Source: Rhodoplanes sp. (GTDB lineage Bacteria > Pseudomonadota > Alphaproteobacteria > Rhizobiales > Xanthobacteraceae). From it: a stretch of 64,000 nt of DNA. The stretch lies in assembly GCF_013377085.1 (NCBI RefSeq), contig NZ_JACAAX010000011.1:62001-126000 (forward strand). Reading direction: 5' to 3'. A program made the translations under genes and the position numbers. The notes under the pieces were generated by a model. It was not told where the DNA came from, made no database searches, and worked only from the letters and a program-made list of their open reading frames with translations. This document shows, piece after piece, positions 1-12,011 of the stretch (its first letter is position 1; every line of letters begins with the position of its first letter).

Positions 1-1
1 C

Positions 2-364
2 GCGGCCTTGGCCGCCGCCCTCGCCCGGTTGCGGGCCGAGCGGGCCGCCTTCGCTGGAGCGGATACGGTCGCCGTGCCGCTGTTCGTCAACCGCCGCGGC
101 ACGCCGCTCAGGCCGCAGTCGATCCGGGCCCGGCTGCGGGTGCGGGCACGCGACGCCGGCCTCTCCCGCCGGGTCACGCCTCACATGCTGCGCCACACCG
201 CCGCGACCCTCTTGATCGAGACCGGCGTCGACATCCGCTTCGTGCAGCGCCTTCTCGGCCATGCCAGCATCGCGACCACCGAGATCTACACCCACGTCTC
301 CGACGAGGCGCTACGCACCACGCTGGCCCGCGCCGACGTGCTCGGCGCGCTGCGCCCGCACTGA
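2..364 (+). CDS. Tyrosine recombinase/integrase, C-terminal part (cut by window edge)
   Basis: This is the catalytic end of a tyrosine site-specific recombinase; the open frame runs off the left edge, so its start is not visible. The box around [11 protein letters not shown] holds the R-x-x-R/H part of the active site, and [19 protein letters not shown] carries the later conserved His and the nucleophilic Tyr (in IYTHV). Such enzymes cut and rejoin DNA through a Tyr-phosphate link, either as XerC/D-like resolvases or as integrases of mobile elements. No attachment-site repeat, tRNA or other phage gene is visible downstream, so its role is left open. Confidence 0.85.
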   Translation, partial: AALAAALARLRAERAAFAGADTVAVPLFVNRRGTPLRPQSIRARLRVRARDAGLSRRVTPHMLRHTAATLLIETGVDIRFVQRLLGHASIATTEIYTHVSDEALRTTLARADVLGALRPH

Positions 365-475
365 CGGCGAGGCCCGCCTCCCGTCCCTCGCCGCCCCTCC
401 CTGCCCCGACGAAATCCGCCCGGATCGCCCGGCCCCGCCGTTTAGAGGGGGGACGCTGGAGACGGGGGACGAGAC

Positions 476-3157
476 ATGCGGGCCGAAGTCATGCGGGCCG
501 AAGACACGGGGGCCGAAGACACGGGGGCCGACGCGACGCACCGAACCGGGCAGGCAAGCGCGCCGGTGGGCGAGCCAGCCGCGATGGTCGCGCCGGCGGT
601 GGTCCATGCGGGCGTCGAGGCGACGGCAGTGCCGGCCTGGGACGACGCCCCCGTCACGCCGGCCCGCACCGGCCTGGCGGTCTCGTTCGACGTCTTCGAC
701 ACCGTGCTGATGCGCCGCTGCACCACGCCGGACGGCGTCTTCGAGCTGGCCTGCCGGCATGCCGGCGCCGATGTCGGCCGCCCCGGCCTGGTCGAGAGCT
801 TCGTGCAGCACCGCAAGCTCGCCGAGACGACGGCGCGGCGCCGCGTTTTTCGCGCCAACTCCGAACCCGCCCGCAGCGGCCGCGTCGACCGTGTCGCCTC
901 GGCCGAAGTGACCATCGAGGCCATCTACCAGGAGTTTCCCCGCCGGCTGTTCGGCCTCGAGGCGCTCGCGCCCGCCGATCTGGCCGAGATCGAGTTCCGC
1001 GCCGAGCTCGATCTCTGCGTCGCCGACCCGGAGGTGGCATTCCTGTACGACGAGGCGCGCGACGAGGGCTTTCGCACCGGCTTCGTCTCCGACACCTATT
1101 GGGGCGCCGAGCGGCTCGCAAAACTGCTGCGCCACTGCCGGCCCGGCCTCGCCTGGGACTTCCTCTATGCCTCGTGCGACCACGGCACCGCCAAGGCCGA
1201 CCGCCTGTTCGAGCATGTGCTCGAGGCCGAAAACCTCGATCCGGCGGCGCTGACCCATATGGGCGACAACCCGGCCGCCGATGTCGCCGCCCCGCGAAAG
1301 CTCGGCATCGGGGCGCGGCCCTATGCCCAGGCGACGCCCTGGCTCGCCGGCGTCCTCCAGCGCGAGGAGACGATCTTCGCGCTGGCGACCCACGGCGCGC
1401 CGATGGGCCGGCGGCTCGACGGCGGCGCCCGCACGCTGCGCCGACGGGCCGCCCGCACCACCCCGGTGACGACGCCCGCCGCCGCGCTCGGCCTTGCGGT
1501 GCTGGGCCCGGTGCTCGCGGCCTTCGACCGCTTCGTCGAGGCGCAGGTCCGGCAGATCGAAGCCGAGGGCCGCCGCGTCGCGGTGGCGTTCCTGGCCCGG
1601 GACGGCGCCCTGTCGCGCGACGTCTGGACGAGGCTGCACCCGGACCGGCCGGCCGCCTGGCTGGAGATCAACCGCCGCACCGCGGCGCTGGCGGCCGCCG
1701 ACGGCGAGGCCGGCTTCGCACCGCTGCTCGACCCGATCGACGCCATCGACCGCCCGACCGCGGTCGACATGCTGGGGCTCGACGCGCCGGCGTTGCGGCG
1801 TTTCTTCGCGACCAGTGGCGGCGTCGCCACCGGCCCGGCGCTCGCCGCCGCGCTGCCCCGCCTGTTCGGCCGCAAGGCCATCGCGGATCTGGCCGGCGGC
1901 ATGCGCGACGGCCTCATCGCCCATCTGCGCCGGGAGATCGGCGGCTTCGACGGTCTCGACGACCTGGTGCTGGTCGATCTCGGCTACAGCGGCTCGGTGC
2001 AGAAGGGGCTGCGACGCGCCCTCGACCTCGCCCTGCAGGCCGGCGCCGGCCCGGCCGGCCCGCGGCTGCACGGCGTCTATCTGGTCGGCAGGGACGCGGC
2101 GCTCGACGACCTCGGCCCCGACACGGCCTCGAGCTTCATCTCCGATCTGGTCGTCTCGCCCCATGTCAAGGAGGCGCTGCTCGGCAACATCGCCGTGCTG
2201 GAGCAGCTCTGCGCCGCATCGACCGGCAGCGTACGGGCCTACCGGGACGGCCTGCCGCTGCGCGAGGCGGAGCGACGCGACGCCGCCCATGTGGCGCTCG
2301 CCCGCGAGGCCCAGGCCGGCGCGCTGCGCTTCGTCGAAAAGCTCGCCGAGGAGATCCTAGACGGGCGCCCCGATCCGTTCGCCGAGCTCGACACCGCCGC
2401 GGCCTGGACGGCGGCGCTGCTGGCCCGGCTGCTGTTTCTGCCGACCGACGACGAGGTGCTGCTGCTCGGCGGCCTCGCCCACGACGTCAATCTCGGCTCG
2501 CGCAACACCGTGGCGCTGGCCGATCCGCAAGCCGCCGCCGACGCCGTGCTGGCCCGCGCCCTGCCCGACGCCTGCGCCATGGCGGCGCCGCCGATGTGGC
2601 CGGCCGGCAGCCTGGCGGCGCTGTCGCCGCTGCACGGCTTCGCCTATGCGCTGTTCGGTGCCGGCGCGCTGCCGGGCGACGTGTTCGGCGACGTGCCGTG
2701 CGGCCGCATCGACGTGACGCTGGTCGGCCCGCGCAAGGCGGTCCCGCTCACGGTGACGTGCCTGCGCACCCCGGCCGGCGATCTGCGCCTGCGGGTGCCG
2801 CTCATCGCCGACCGCCGCATCGAGGCCGTCGCCGTGCCGGTCGGACAGCTCGCCGCCCGCGCGCTTTTACGCGGCGTGACGATGCAGCAGGGCGAGACCG
2901 GCCGAGAGGCGCTGCACAAGGCGCCGATCACCACGCTCGGGCGGGACCGCCTGCAGGCGGTCGGCGGCACGCTCGCCGACGAGGTGATGCGCAGCGGGCC
3001 GGACGGATCGCTGGTGATTCTGCTGCCCAAGACGACCGGCCGGGTCGCCGTGCTGACCCTGGTGCTGACCCCGCTCGGCGGCGCAAGGCCGCTCGCGCTG
3101 TCGCTCGCCGACCAGGCCGGCGAGGCGGCGACGACCTCCATCGTGCCGGAGGCGTGA
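476..3157 (+). CDS. Large HAD-superfamily protein (COG5610-like)
   Basis: This 893-residue protein begins with a short degenerate repeat (MRAEVMRAED, then two TGAED-like copies) and about 70 residues of Ala/Pro-rich sequence. A HAD fold follows: motif I is FDVFDT at 71-76 (likely nucleophile Asp72; the +2 position is Phe, as in haloacid-dehalogenase-like members), then a Ser in GFVSDTYW and motif IV in HMGDNPAAD. About 550 further residues resemble the C-terminal part of COG5610 proteins, which are often found with polysaccharide glycosyltransferases. No glycosyltransferase gene adjoins it here. The ATG at 476 has a purine-rich leader; in-frame ATGs at 491 and 584 are alternatives. Substrate is unknown. 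Confidence 0.7.
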   Translation: MRAEVMRAEDTGAEDTGADATHRTGQASAPVGEPAAMVAPAVVHAGVEATAVPAWDDAPVTPARTGLAVSFDVFDTVLMRRCTTPDGVFELACRHAGADVGRPGLVESFVQHRKLAETTARRRVFRANSEPARSGRVDRVASAEVTIEAIYQEFPRRLFGLEALAPADLAEIEFRAELDLCVADPEVAFLYDEARDEGFRTGFVSDTYWGAERLAKLLRHCRPGLAWDFLYASCDHGTAKADRLFEHVLEAENLDPAALTHMGDNPAADVAAPRKLGIGARPYAQATPWLAGVLQREETIFALATHGAPMGRRLDGGARTLRRRAARTTPVTTPAAALGLAVLGPVLAAFDRFVEAQVRQIEAEGRRVAVAFLARDGALSRDVWTRLHPDRPAAWLEINRRTAALAAADGEAGFAPLLDPIDAIDRPTAVDMLGLDAPALRRFFATSGGVATGPALAAALPRLFGRKAIADLAGGMRDGLIAHLRREIGGFDGLDDLVLVDLGYSGSVQKGLRRALDLALQAGAGPAGPRLHGVYLVGRDAALDDLGPDTASSFISDLVVSPHVKEALLGNIAVLEQLCAASTGSVRAYRDGLPLREAERRDAAHVALAREAQAGALRFVEKLAEEILDGRPDPFAELDTAAAWTAALLARLLFLPTDDEVLLLGGLAHDVNLGSRNTVALADPQAAADAVLARALPDACAMAAPPMWPAGSLAALSPLHGFAYALFGAGALPGDVFGDVPCGRIDVTLVGPRKAVPLTVTCLRTPAGDLRLRVPLIADRRIEAVAVPVGQLAARALLRGVTMQQGETGREALHKAPITTLGRDRLQAVGGTLADEVMRSGPDGSLVILLPKTTGRVAVLTLVLTPLGGARPLALSLADQAGEAATTSIVPEA

Positions 3158-3197
3158 GGAACCGCCCGCGCCCGCCGGCGAGCAGCCGGCGGCGGCC

Positions 3198-4220
3198 TCA
3201 CGCCATGTCGCTGCGCGGATCGTAGGGCTTGGCGTCGCGCCAGTGGCGCATCAGGTCGTCGAGCTCGGTGTCGCCGTCCGGCGGCAGCACGATGCGGATG
3301 CTGGCGAGCAGGTCGCCGGCACCGCTCTTGGCGGGCAGGCCCTTGCCCTTCAGCCGAAACGTGCGGCCACTCGACGTGCCGGCCGGGATCGCCAGCTCGA
3401 CCGCGCCGTCGAGCGTCGGCACCCGCACCTTGCCGCCCAGCACCGCCTCGTAGAGCGTCACCGGCAGGTCGAGCCGCAGATTGGCGCCGTCGCGCTCGAA
3501 CAGCGGATGCGGCGCGATGGTGATGGTGACGAGCGCATCGCCGACCGCGCCGGGACCCGGAAGCCCCTGCCCCTTCAGGCGGATCTGCTGGCCATCGGCG
3601 AGGCCGGTCGGGATCTTGACCTCGACCTCCTTGCCGGTCGGCAGGTGCACCCGGCGGGTGCCGCCCTTGGCGGCCTCGTCGAGCGAGATGGTGACGGCCG
3701 CCTCGACGTCGCGCCCGGCCGGCGCCTCGCGCATGTCCTCGGGCTCGAACGGCGCGCCGCCGAAGCCGCTCCGGCGGCCCTGGCCGGCCGCGCCCCCGAA
3801 CATGTCCTTGAGAATGTCCTCGAAGCCGCGCGCGCCCGCCCCGCCGGGACCGCCGCCGCCTCGCCGCATTCCTTCCGGGCCGAACGAGAAGCTCTCGAAA
3901 TGCGCGCCGCCCGGCCCACCGGCCCCCGCCCCGCCCGGAAACCCGCCCGGGAACCCGCCCGGTTGGGCGCCAGAGCCCTCGAAGCCGTGGAAGCGCGGCT
4001 TGCCCTCGGCGTCGATCTCGCCGCGGTCGAATGCCTTGCGCTTCTTCTCGTCGCCGATGATCTCGTAGGCCTGGTTGATCTCGGAGAAGCGCTTGGCGCT
4101 CTTCGGATCGTCCTTGTTGGCGTCGGGATGCAGCTTCTTGGCGAGCTTGCGGAATGCGCTCTTGATCGCGCCGACATCCGCCGTCCGCGGCACCCCGAGC
4201 ACTTCATAGGGGTTGCGCAT
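3198..4220 (-). CDS. J-domain co-chaperone, CbpA/DnaJ class B
   Basis: The protein has 340 residues. An N-terminal J domain (about 1-70) carries the HPD triad at 31-33, which stimulates the ATPase of DnaK. A Gly/Phe-rich linker follows (about 78-150, with runs such as GGFPGGFPGGAG), then the two beta-sandwich substrate-binding domains (about 170-335). There are no CxxCxGxG repeats, so it lacks the zinc finger of true DnaJ and belongs to the CbpA-like class. It is followed upstream on the same strand by the lipoprotein gene, and then divergently by pdxH, an arrangement familiar in Hyphomicrobiales. Confidence 0.88.
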   Translation of the reverse strand: MRNPYEVLGVPRTADVGAIKSAFRKLAKKLHPDANKDDPKSAKRFSEINQAYEIIGDEKKRKAFDRGEIDAEGKPRFHGFEGSGAQPGGFPGGFPGGAGAGGPGGAHFESFSFGPEGMRRGGGGPGGAGARGFEDILKDMFGGAAGQGRRSGFGGAPFEPEDMREAPAGRDVEAAVTISLDEAAKGGTRRVHLPTGKEVEVKIPTGLADGQQIRLKGQGLPGPGAVGDALVTITIAPHPLFERDGANLRLDLPVTLYEAVLGGKVRVPTLDGAVELAIPAGTSSGRTFRLKGKGLPAKSGAGDLLASIRIVLPPDGDTELDDLMRHWRDAKPYDPRSDMA

Positions 4221-4335
4221 CGTTCGAAAACTCCAAAATTCCGGTGGGGCGGCGCGCGCCCGGTCGCGGTAAATGTGGGGGGAATCGTCGCTTTCCGCAA
4301 CGCGGGGGACGCAGTTTGCGGCACGCTCGATGCGT

Positions 4336-4866
4336 TCAGGCCCGCTTCCACGGCTTGAGCCGCCTCACCTCCCAGCGCCCCGGCGCGATCCGGCAGGCGC
4401 CGCCCTCCAGCCAGGTCTCGTGGCCGTCGCGCACATGGCTCGCCAGGAAGTCGCGGCAGGTGCGGCCGTCGTCCTTGTAGGCGGCCGTGAGCGGCGTGAC
4501 GGTGCCGCGCGCTCCGGTGGCGGGATTCTCCCAGGAGGCGCTCGCCGTGGTGCCGCTGTTGCCGAGCGCTTCGGCGATGGCCGTCCGGGCGACGGCGAGA
4601 TCAGCCTCGCCCGGCAGGGGGTTCGCCTCGCCCTGGTGGGTCTCGGTCGCGTCCCTGCGGGCCGGCGTCGCGAGCGCGATGCCGCGCCGGCCGAGCGAGC
4701 CGGTGGTCGCCGCCTTTCCACCATCCTCGTCGTGGCCGAGCATCGACCCCAATTGATAGGAGCAACCGCCGCCCAAAAGCGCCGCCGCCGCCACGAGCCC
4801 GAGCCGGAAGGCTCCCCCGGCACGACGGCGCCATAGGCGTCCGGCCCGGTCGGGCCTATAACCCAC
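4336..4866 (-). CDS. RT0821/Lpp0805-family surface lipoprotein
   Basis: A basic N-terminus and hydrophobic stretch ([12 protein letters not shown]) end in a lipobox, LGGGC, followed by Ser, so the mature protein should be lipid-anchored in the envelope. The C-terminal half, with a WENPATG motif, a TCRDF motif (Cys) and a GGACRI motif (Cys), matches the rickettsial 17-kDa-antigen-like C-terminal domain. I place the start at the GTG at 4866, about 176 residues, because the open frame upstream runs into pdxH on the other strand; ATG at 4944 is possible but would overlap that gene. Molecular function is unknown for the family. Confidence 0.72.
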   Translation of the reverse strand: MGYRPDRAGRLWRRRAGGAFRLGLVAAAALLGGGCSYQLGSMLGHDEDGGKAATTGSLGRRGIALATPARRDATETHQGEANPLPGEADLAVARTAIAEALGNSGTTASASWENPATGARGTVTPLTAAYKDDGRTCRDFLASHVRDGHETWLEGGACRIAPGRWEVRRLKPWKRA

Positions 4867-4917
4867 GGGCCCGTTCCGGCGGGTCGGCTGCTTGTCTGTC
4901 AAGAGGTGCTCCGAGAC

Positions 4918-5559
4918 ATGTCCGAGACACGTTCGATTGAACACACGGGTGGGTTAACGTCTGGTGATTTCACCACGGCCGACGAGCCGTTCGTGCTGTT
5001 TGCCCAATGGTTCGAGGACGCCCGCCGCAGCGAGCCGGCCGACCCCAACGCCATGGCGATCGCCACCGCCGACGCCGGCGGCATGCCCAATGTCCGAATG
5101 GTGCTGCTGAAGGGCTACGACGAGCGCGGCTTCGTGTTCTACACGCACCAGACCAGTCAGAAGGGCCAGGAGATGGCCGCCAACCCGGCGGCCGCGCTGG
5201 TGTTCCACTGGAAGTCGCTGCAGCGTCAGATCCGGATGCGCGGCCCTGTCTCGGTGGTGTCGGACGAGGAGGCCGACGCCTATTTCGAGGGCCGGCCACG
5301 CCAGTCCAAGATCGGTGCCTGGGCGAGCAAGCAGTCGACCCCGCTGGAGAGCCGGCTGGCCTTCGAGAAGTCGGTCGCCTATTACTCGGCCAAATACGCC
5401 ATCGGCACGATACCGCGGCCGCCGACCTGGATCGGCTATCGGCTCGCGCCCCTGTCGATGGAGTTCTGGCAGGACCGTCCGTTCCGCCTGCACGACCGCA
5501 TCGTTTTCAAGCGCGAGCGCACAACCGCACCGTGGACCAAGTTTCGGCTCTACCCTTGA
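4918..5559 (+). CDS. pdxH: Pyridoxine/pyridoxamine 5'-phosphate oxidase
   Basis: PdxH uses FMN and oxygen to turn pyridoxine or pyridoxamine 5'-phosphate into pyridoxal 5'-phosphate, the last step of vitamin B6 synthesis and salvage. The ~213-residue length, the FMN and substrate segments ([23 protein letters not shown]-type [12 protein letters not shown]) and the terminal WTKFRLYP-type ending are diagnostic. I choose ATG 4918 (MSETRS); the in-frame GTG at 4906 is an alternative. It is divergent from the lipoprotein and J-protein genes. Confidence 0.95.
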   Translation: MSETRSIEHTGGLTSGDFTTADEPFVLFAQWFEDARRSEPADPNAMAIATADAGGMPNVRMVLLKGYDERGFVFYTHQTSQKGQEMAANPAAALVFHWKSLQRQIRMRGPVSVVSDEEADAYFEGRPRQSKIGAWASKQSTPLESRLAFEKSVAYYSAKYAIGTIPRPPTWIGYRLAPLSMEFWQDRPFRLHDRIVFKRERTTAPWTKFRLYP

Positions 5560-5588
5560 GTTTTCACCACCCCTGAGTTTTTACCGCC
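5553..5588. repeat. Two-copy direct repeat over the pdxH stop
   Basis: Two imperfect copies of about 18 bases (core CTGAGTTTTYACC) sit head to tail; the first includes the pdxH stop codon. It looks like a small replication slip. I see no hairpin in it. Confidence 0.5.
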
Positions 5589-5621
5589 GACCCGATTAGT
5601 CTCCGACCGAGGGCCGATTCG

Positions 5622-6371
5622 ATGAGCACGTCCATCAGCAACCAGCCGCGCCGCACCCTGTTGCTCACCGGCGCCAGCCGCGGCATCGGCCACGCCACCG
5701 TGAAGCGCTTCTCGGCGGCGGGCTGGCGGGTGATCACCTGCTCGCGCCACGCCTTCCCGGAGAACTGCCCGTGGGCGATGGGCCCCGAGGATCACATCCA
5801 GGTCGACCTCGCGGACCCGGCCTCGACCCGCGAGGCGATCGCCGAGGTGAAGCAGCGGCTGAACGGCGAGCTGCACGCGCTGGTCAACAATGCCGGCATC
5901 TCGCCCAAGGACGAGGAAGGCGGACGCCTGAGCACCATCAACACCACGCTCGACGTGTGGCAGGCGGTGTTCCAGGTGAACTTCTTCGCGCCCGTGATGC
6001 TGGCCCGCGGCCTGATCGACGAGCTCAAGGCGGCCAAGGGCTCGGTCGTCAACGTCACCTCGATCGCCGGCTCGCGCGTCCACCCGTTCGCCGGCTCCGC
6101 CTACTCGACCTCGAAGGCCGCCCTCGCCGCACTGACCCGCGAGATGGCGTCCGATTTCGGCCGCGTCGGCATCCGGGTCAACGCCATCGCGCCGGGCGAG
6201 ATCGACACCGCGATCCTGTCGCCCGGCACCGACAAGATCGTCGCGACCATCCCGATGCAGCGCCTCGGCACGCCCGACGAGGTGTCGAAAATCATCTACG
6301 TGCTGTGCACCGAGACCTCGTCCTACGTGAACGGCGCCGAGATCCACATCAACGGCGGCCAGCACGTTTAG
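5622..6371 (+). CDS. SDR-family NAD(P)-dependent oxidoreductase
   Basis: This is a classical short-chain dehydrogenase of 249 residues. The nucleotide-binding motif TGASRGIG is at 16-23, NNAG at 89-92, and the catalytic Ser147, Tyr161 and Lys165 (YSTSK) are all present. The C-terminus ends with the usual NGAEIHINGG strand. It is probably cytosolic and tetrameric like most of the family. Substrate cannot be told from sequence; its neighbours (pdxH, and mmsA on the other strand) give no firm clue. The start has acceptable spacing to a purine-rich stretch. Confidence 0.9.
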   Translation: MSTSISNQPRRTLLLTGASRGIGHATVKRFSAAGWRVITCSRHAFPENCPWAMGPEDHIQVDLADPASTREAIAEVKQRLNGELHALVNNAGISPKDEEGGRLSTINTTLDVWQAVFQVNFFAPVMLARGLIDELKAAKGSVVNVTSIAGSRVHPFAGSAYSTSKAALAALTREMASDFGRVGIRVNAIAPGEIDTAILSPGTDKIVATIPMQRLGTPDEVSKIIYVLCTETSSYVNGAEIHINGGQHV

Positions 6372-6374
6372 ACA

Positions 6375-6421
6375 AGCATGATCCCGAAAAGTGGGGACCG
6401 GTTTTCGGGACAGATCATGCT
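6375..6421. repeat. REP-like palindrome
   Basis: The ends AGCATGATC and GATCATGCT are exact inverted copies, and an inner stem CCCGAAAA/TTTTCGGG pairs across an 11-base loop. Copies of this element are common between genes in Hyphomicrobiales. It may also end transcription between the convergent SDR and mmsA genes. Confidence 0.75.
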
Positions 6422-6447
6422 CCAAGCAACCGCCCCCGAACCGTCGG

Positions 6448-6536
6448 TCGTCACCGCCGGACTTGATCCGGCGGTCCATCTCCTTGGAACAAAAGTTTTC
6501 CAGGATGGATTCGCGGGTCAAGCCCGCGAATGACGA
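6448..6536. repeat. Intergenic palindromic element (double hairpin)
   Basis: Outer ends TCGTCA and TGACGA are inverted. Each half holds its own perfect stem: CCGCCGGA/TCCGGCGG around CTTGA, and ATTCGCGGG/CCCGCGAAT around TCAAG. The two halves are themselves inverted versions of one another, the structure of the short non-coding repeats of this bacterial group. Confidence 0.75.
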
Positions 6537-6558
6537 GTCGAGAAGTCGTGCCGCCGTC

Positions 6559-8058
<1,500 letters not shown>

Positions 8059-8215
8059 GAGGATCTCTCGTGAGGCAGGAGAGCGATCCTAACGTGAACG
8101 CGGCGCGCCGCGCCAGATCGCCCGTGCCTCCCGTCGCGACCAATCCCGGCATTGGTGCGCACGACTGCGCCAGGAGCACCGGACCGGGTCGCCGCGCAGC
8201 CGTGGCCGACCCGCT

Positions 8216-8253
8216 GAAAACGCCGACGGCCGGGCTTTTGAGCCCGGCCGTCG
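8216..8253 (-). terminator. Terminator of pckG
   Basis: Thirteen bases at 8224-8236 pair perfectly with 8241-8253 around a 4-base loop. Read on the minus strand, a short T run (GCGTTTTC) follows the stem, 20 bases after the pckG stop. Form and place fit a Rho-independent terminator. Confidence 0.8.
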
Positions 8254-8274
8254 CGTATCAGAGTGCGGAGACGC

Positions 8275-10134
<1,860 letters not shown>

Positions 10135-10273
10135 GTCCCTCGGTCCGCTCCTTGAATTTACCTCCGTCGCTATAGCAGCTTCGGATAACCGTCGCCATGC
10201 GGGGGATCGCGCATCGGCTAGGTACTTTTCCGCAGCCCCCGGGCATTACCAGGCCGCGGCGCGGCTGCCTATT

Positions 10274-11248
10274 TCAGAGCCACTTCTTCCACTTGAAGAG
10301 GACGTAGGGCACGATGGCGGCGGCGACCATCAGCAGCAGCGCCATCGGGTAGCCGTAGGCAAACTCCAGCTCGGGCAGGTGCTTGAAGTTCATCCCGTAG
10401 ATCGAGGCGATCAGCGTGGGCGGCATCAGCACCACGGCGGCGACCGAGAAGATCTTGATGATGTTGTTCTGCTCGATGGTCACCACGCCTACCATCGCAT
10501 CGAGCAGGAACGTGATCTTGTTGGCCAGATAGGTCGCGTGGTCGGACAGCGACTGGACGTCGCGTTGCATGCCCTTGAGGGTGGCGCGCTGGTCCTTGGC
10601 CCAGCGCATCCCGTCCGCCTCGTTGGCCAGATAGAGAAGCAGTCGACCGATCGACACCAGGCACTCGCGGGCCTTGGAGGTCAGGTCACCGGTGCGGCCG
10701 ATGGCGCGCAGAATGTCCTGGCTCTGGATGCGTTCGCCGTCGGGACGCTCCGGCTCGAAGATGGTGCGGGAGACGCCGTCGACCTCGCTGCCGATTCGCT
10801 CGAGAATATCGGCCGAGCGGTCGATGATGGCGTCGAGCAGCTCCATCAGGACGGTCTCGCCCGTGATGCCGGCCGGGCATTGGCGGGCGAGCTTGTTGGC
10901 GACGATGCTGAACGGCCGCGGCTCGTCGTAGCGGACCGTGATCAGGCGGTGGCCGGAGAGGATGAAGGTGACGGCCGTGGTGGTCGGATTGTCGGACTCC
11001 GACCGGCACATCAACGTCGCCGTCATGTAGCGGGCGCCGTTCTCGACATAGAGCCGGCTGGTCGGCTCGATCTCCTGCATCTCCTCGCGGGTCGGAACGG
11101 CGACCCCGATGGCCCGCTCGACCATCTTGTCCTCGGGCGGCACCGGGGAGAGGAGGTCGATCCACACGGCGGCGTCCGGGATGTCGCCGTCGGGATCGAC
11201 GGCGACGCCCTCGAGCGACGAGCCGGAGAGAAGCCTGACAGCGAGCAT
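10274..11248 (-). CDS. corA: CorA-family magnesium/divalent-cation channel
   Basis: The protein has 324 residues: a cytoplasmic alpha/beta N-domain, a long helical stalk, and two C-terminal membrane helices. The family signature GMN is at 285-287 (YGMNFKHLPEL), just after the first helix, where it forms the selectivity mouth of the pentameric channel. The tail KWKKWL is the typical basic end. A second, clearly different CorA gene lies at 55.9 kb. A GAGG motif precedes the ATG. The exact ion (Mg, Co or Ni) is not shown by sequence. Confidence 0.9.
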   Translation of the reverse strand: MLAVRLLSGSSLEGVAVDPDGDIPDAAVWIDLLSPVPPEDKMVERAIGVAVPTREEMQEIEPTSRLYVENGARYMTATLMCRSESDNPTTTAVTFILSGHRLITVRYDEPRPFSIVANKLARQCPAGITGETVLMELLDAIIDRSADILERIGSEVDGVSRTIFEPERPDGERIQSQDILRAIGRTGDLTSKARECLVSIGRLLLYLANEADGMRWAKDQRATLKGMQRDVQSLSDHATYLANKITFLLDAMVGVVTIEQNNIIKIFSVAAVVLMPPTLIASIYGMNFKHLPELEFAYGYPMALLLMVAAAIVPYVLFKWKKWL

Positions 11249-11412
11249 CCGGGCCTCGGCGGTTGGTGACGTCCGCCGAAGCGGGATGCTTTAATCGACT
11301 GCGAGTCGCGTCCCGCGGCAAGCCCCTTCGGAGCGCCGCCCGCTCCCGCCGCGGGCAGCCGGGGCTCCCCGCCGATCTCGGCGGTGCGGCCGCGGCGCGT
11401 CAGTCCGGGAGG

Positions 11413-11604
11413 TCAGCCGGCAAAGTCGTGCTGATCGCCCCAGCACTCGTCGTCCTCGGCCGTGTGGATGGCCTTGGCAGGTTCTGGCAAGTGCTGGCAA
11501 TCCAGCGCCGCGGTGACGGCGGCGATACCGATGCGGGCGAAATGCTGGTCGTGGACCGCGTCGGCGACCGCCTCGGCGGTCGAAGTCTTGGCGGGGTCGG
11601 TCAT
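11413..11604 (-). CDS. Small hypothetical protein (63 residues)
   Basis: I accept this short gene because AGGAG sits at a good distance before the ATG at 11604 and the sequence is less basic than a typical antisense shadow. The product is acidic near its end (EDDECWGDQHDFAG), with two Cys and four His residues, including the tail motif ECWGDQHD. There is no signal peptide or membrane segment. I do not recognise the family. It is transcribed towards corA, 164 bases upstream of that gene. Confidence 0.5.
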   Translation of the reverse strand: MTDPAKTSTAEAVADAVHDQHFARIGIAAVTAALDCQHLPEPAKAIHTAEDDECWGDQHDFAG

Positions 11605-12011
11605 CTTATCGCTCCTAGCTTGCCGCCCGGCGGCGTCAGGCCGGGCCGGGCCGCCCCGTCTTGCCGGTACACCTCGGTGGAAATGGGTGAGAAACCGACC
11701 GAGAACGGGGCCATTGCGTACCGATCGACGGGCGACCGTGAACCCTTTCATAAGCCCTGGCATGTTAAACGACGTGTAAAGGTGGCCGCATGATTTTCCA
11801 TCGGTTCAGACATCCGATCAAAACATGAAGACCTCCGTCAAACTCCTGACGACTCGCCGTATTTTTGCCACCTTCGGCGGATGTGCGGCAATCCCGCAAC
11901 AGGCGCGGGCGTTTGTGCCACGAAAGCGTCCCACAGCCTGGAACGCCGGCCCGGATTTGGTTACACCATGAGTCGAACATGGCATTCGCAGGAACGAAGG
12001 TGGGGCCGGCG
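11605..12011. other. 407-base intergenic region between divergent genes
   Basis: The region separates the small hypothetical gene (minus) from the L,D-transpeptidase gene (plus) and should hold both promoters. It is less GC-rich than its surroundings from about 11700 on. I see no convincing sigma-70 pair, hairpin or repeat. A GGAAC at 11940 is followed 15 bases later by GTT, which is too short for an EcfG-type promoter. Confidence 0.4.

Noticed and set aside
11936-11965. EcfG stress promoter before the L,D-transpeptidase gene
   Set aside because: GGAAC is present, but the GTT follows after only 15 bases and lacks the preceding C of the consensus.
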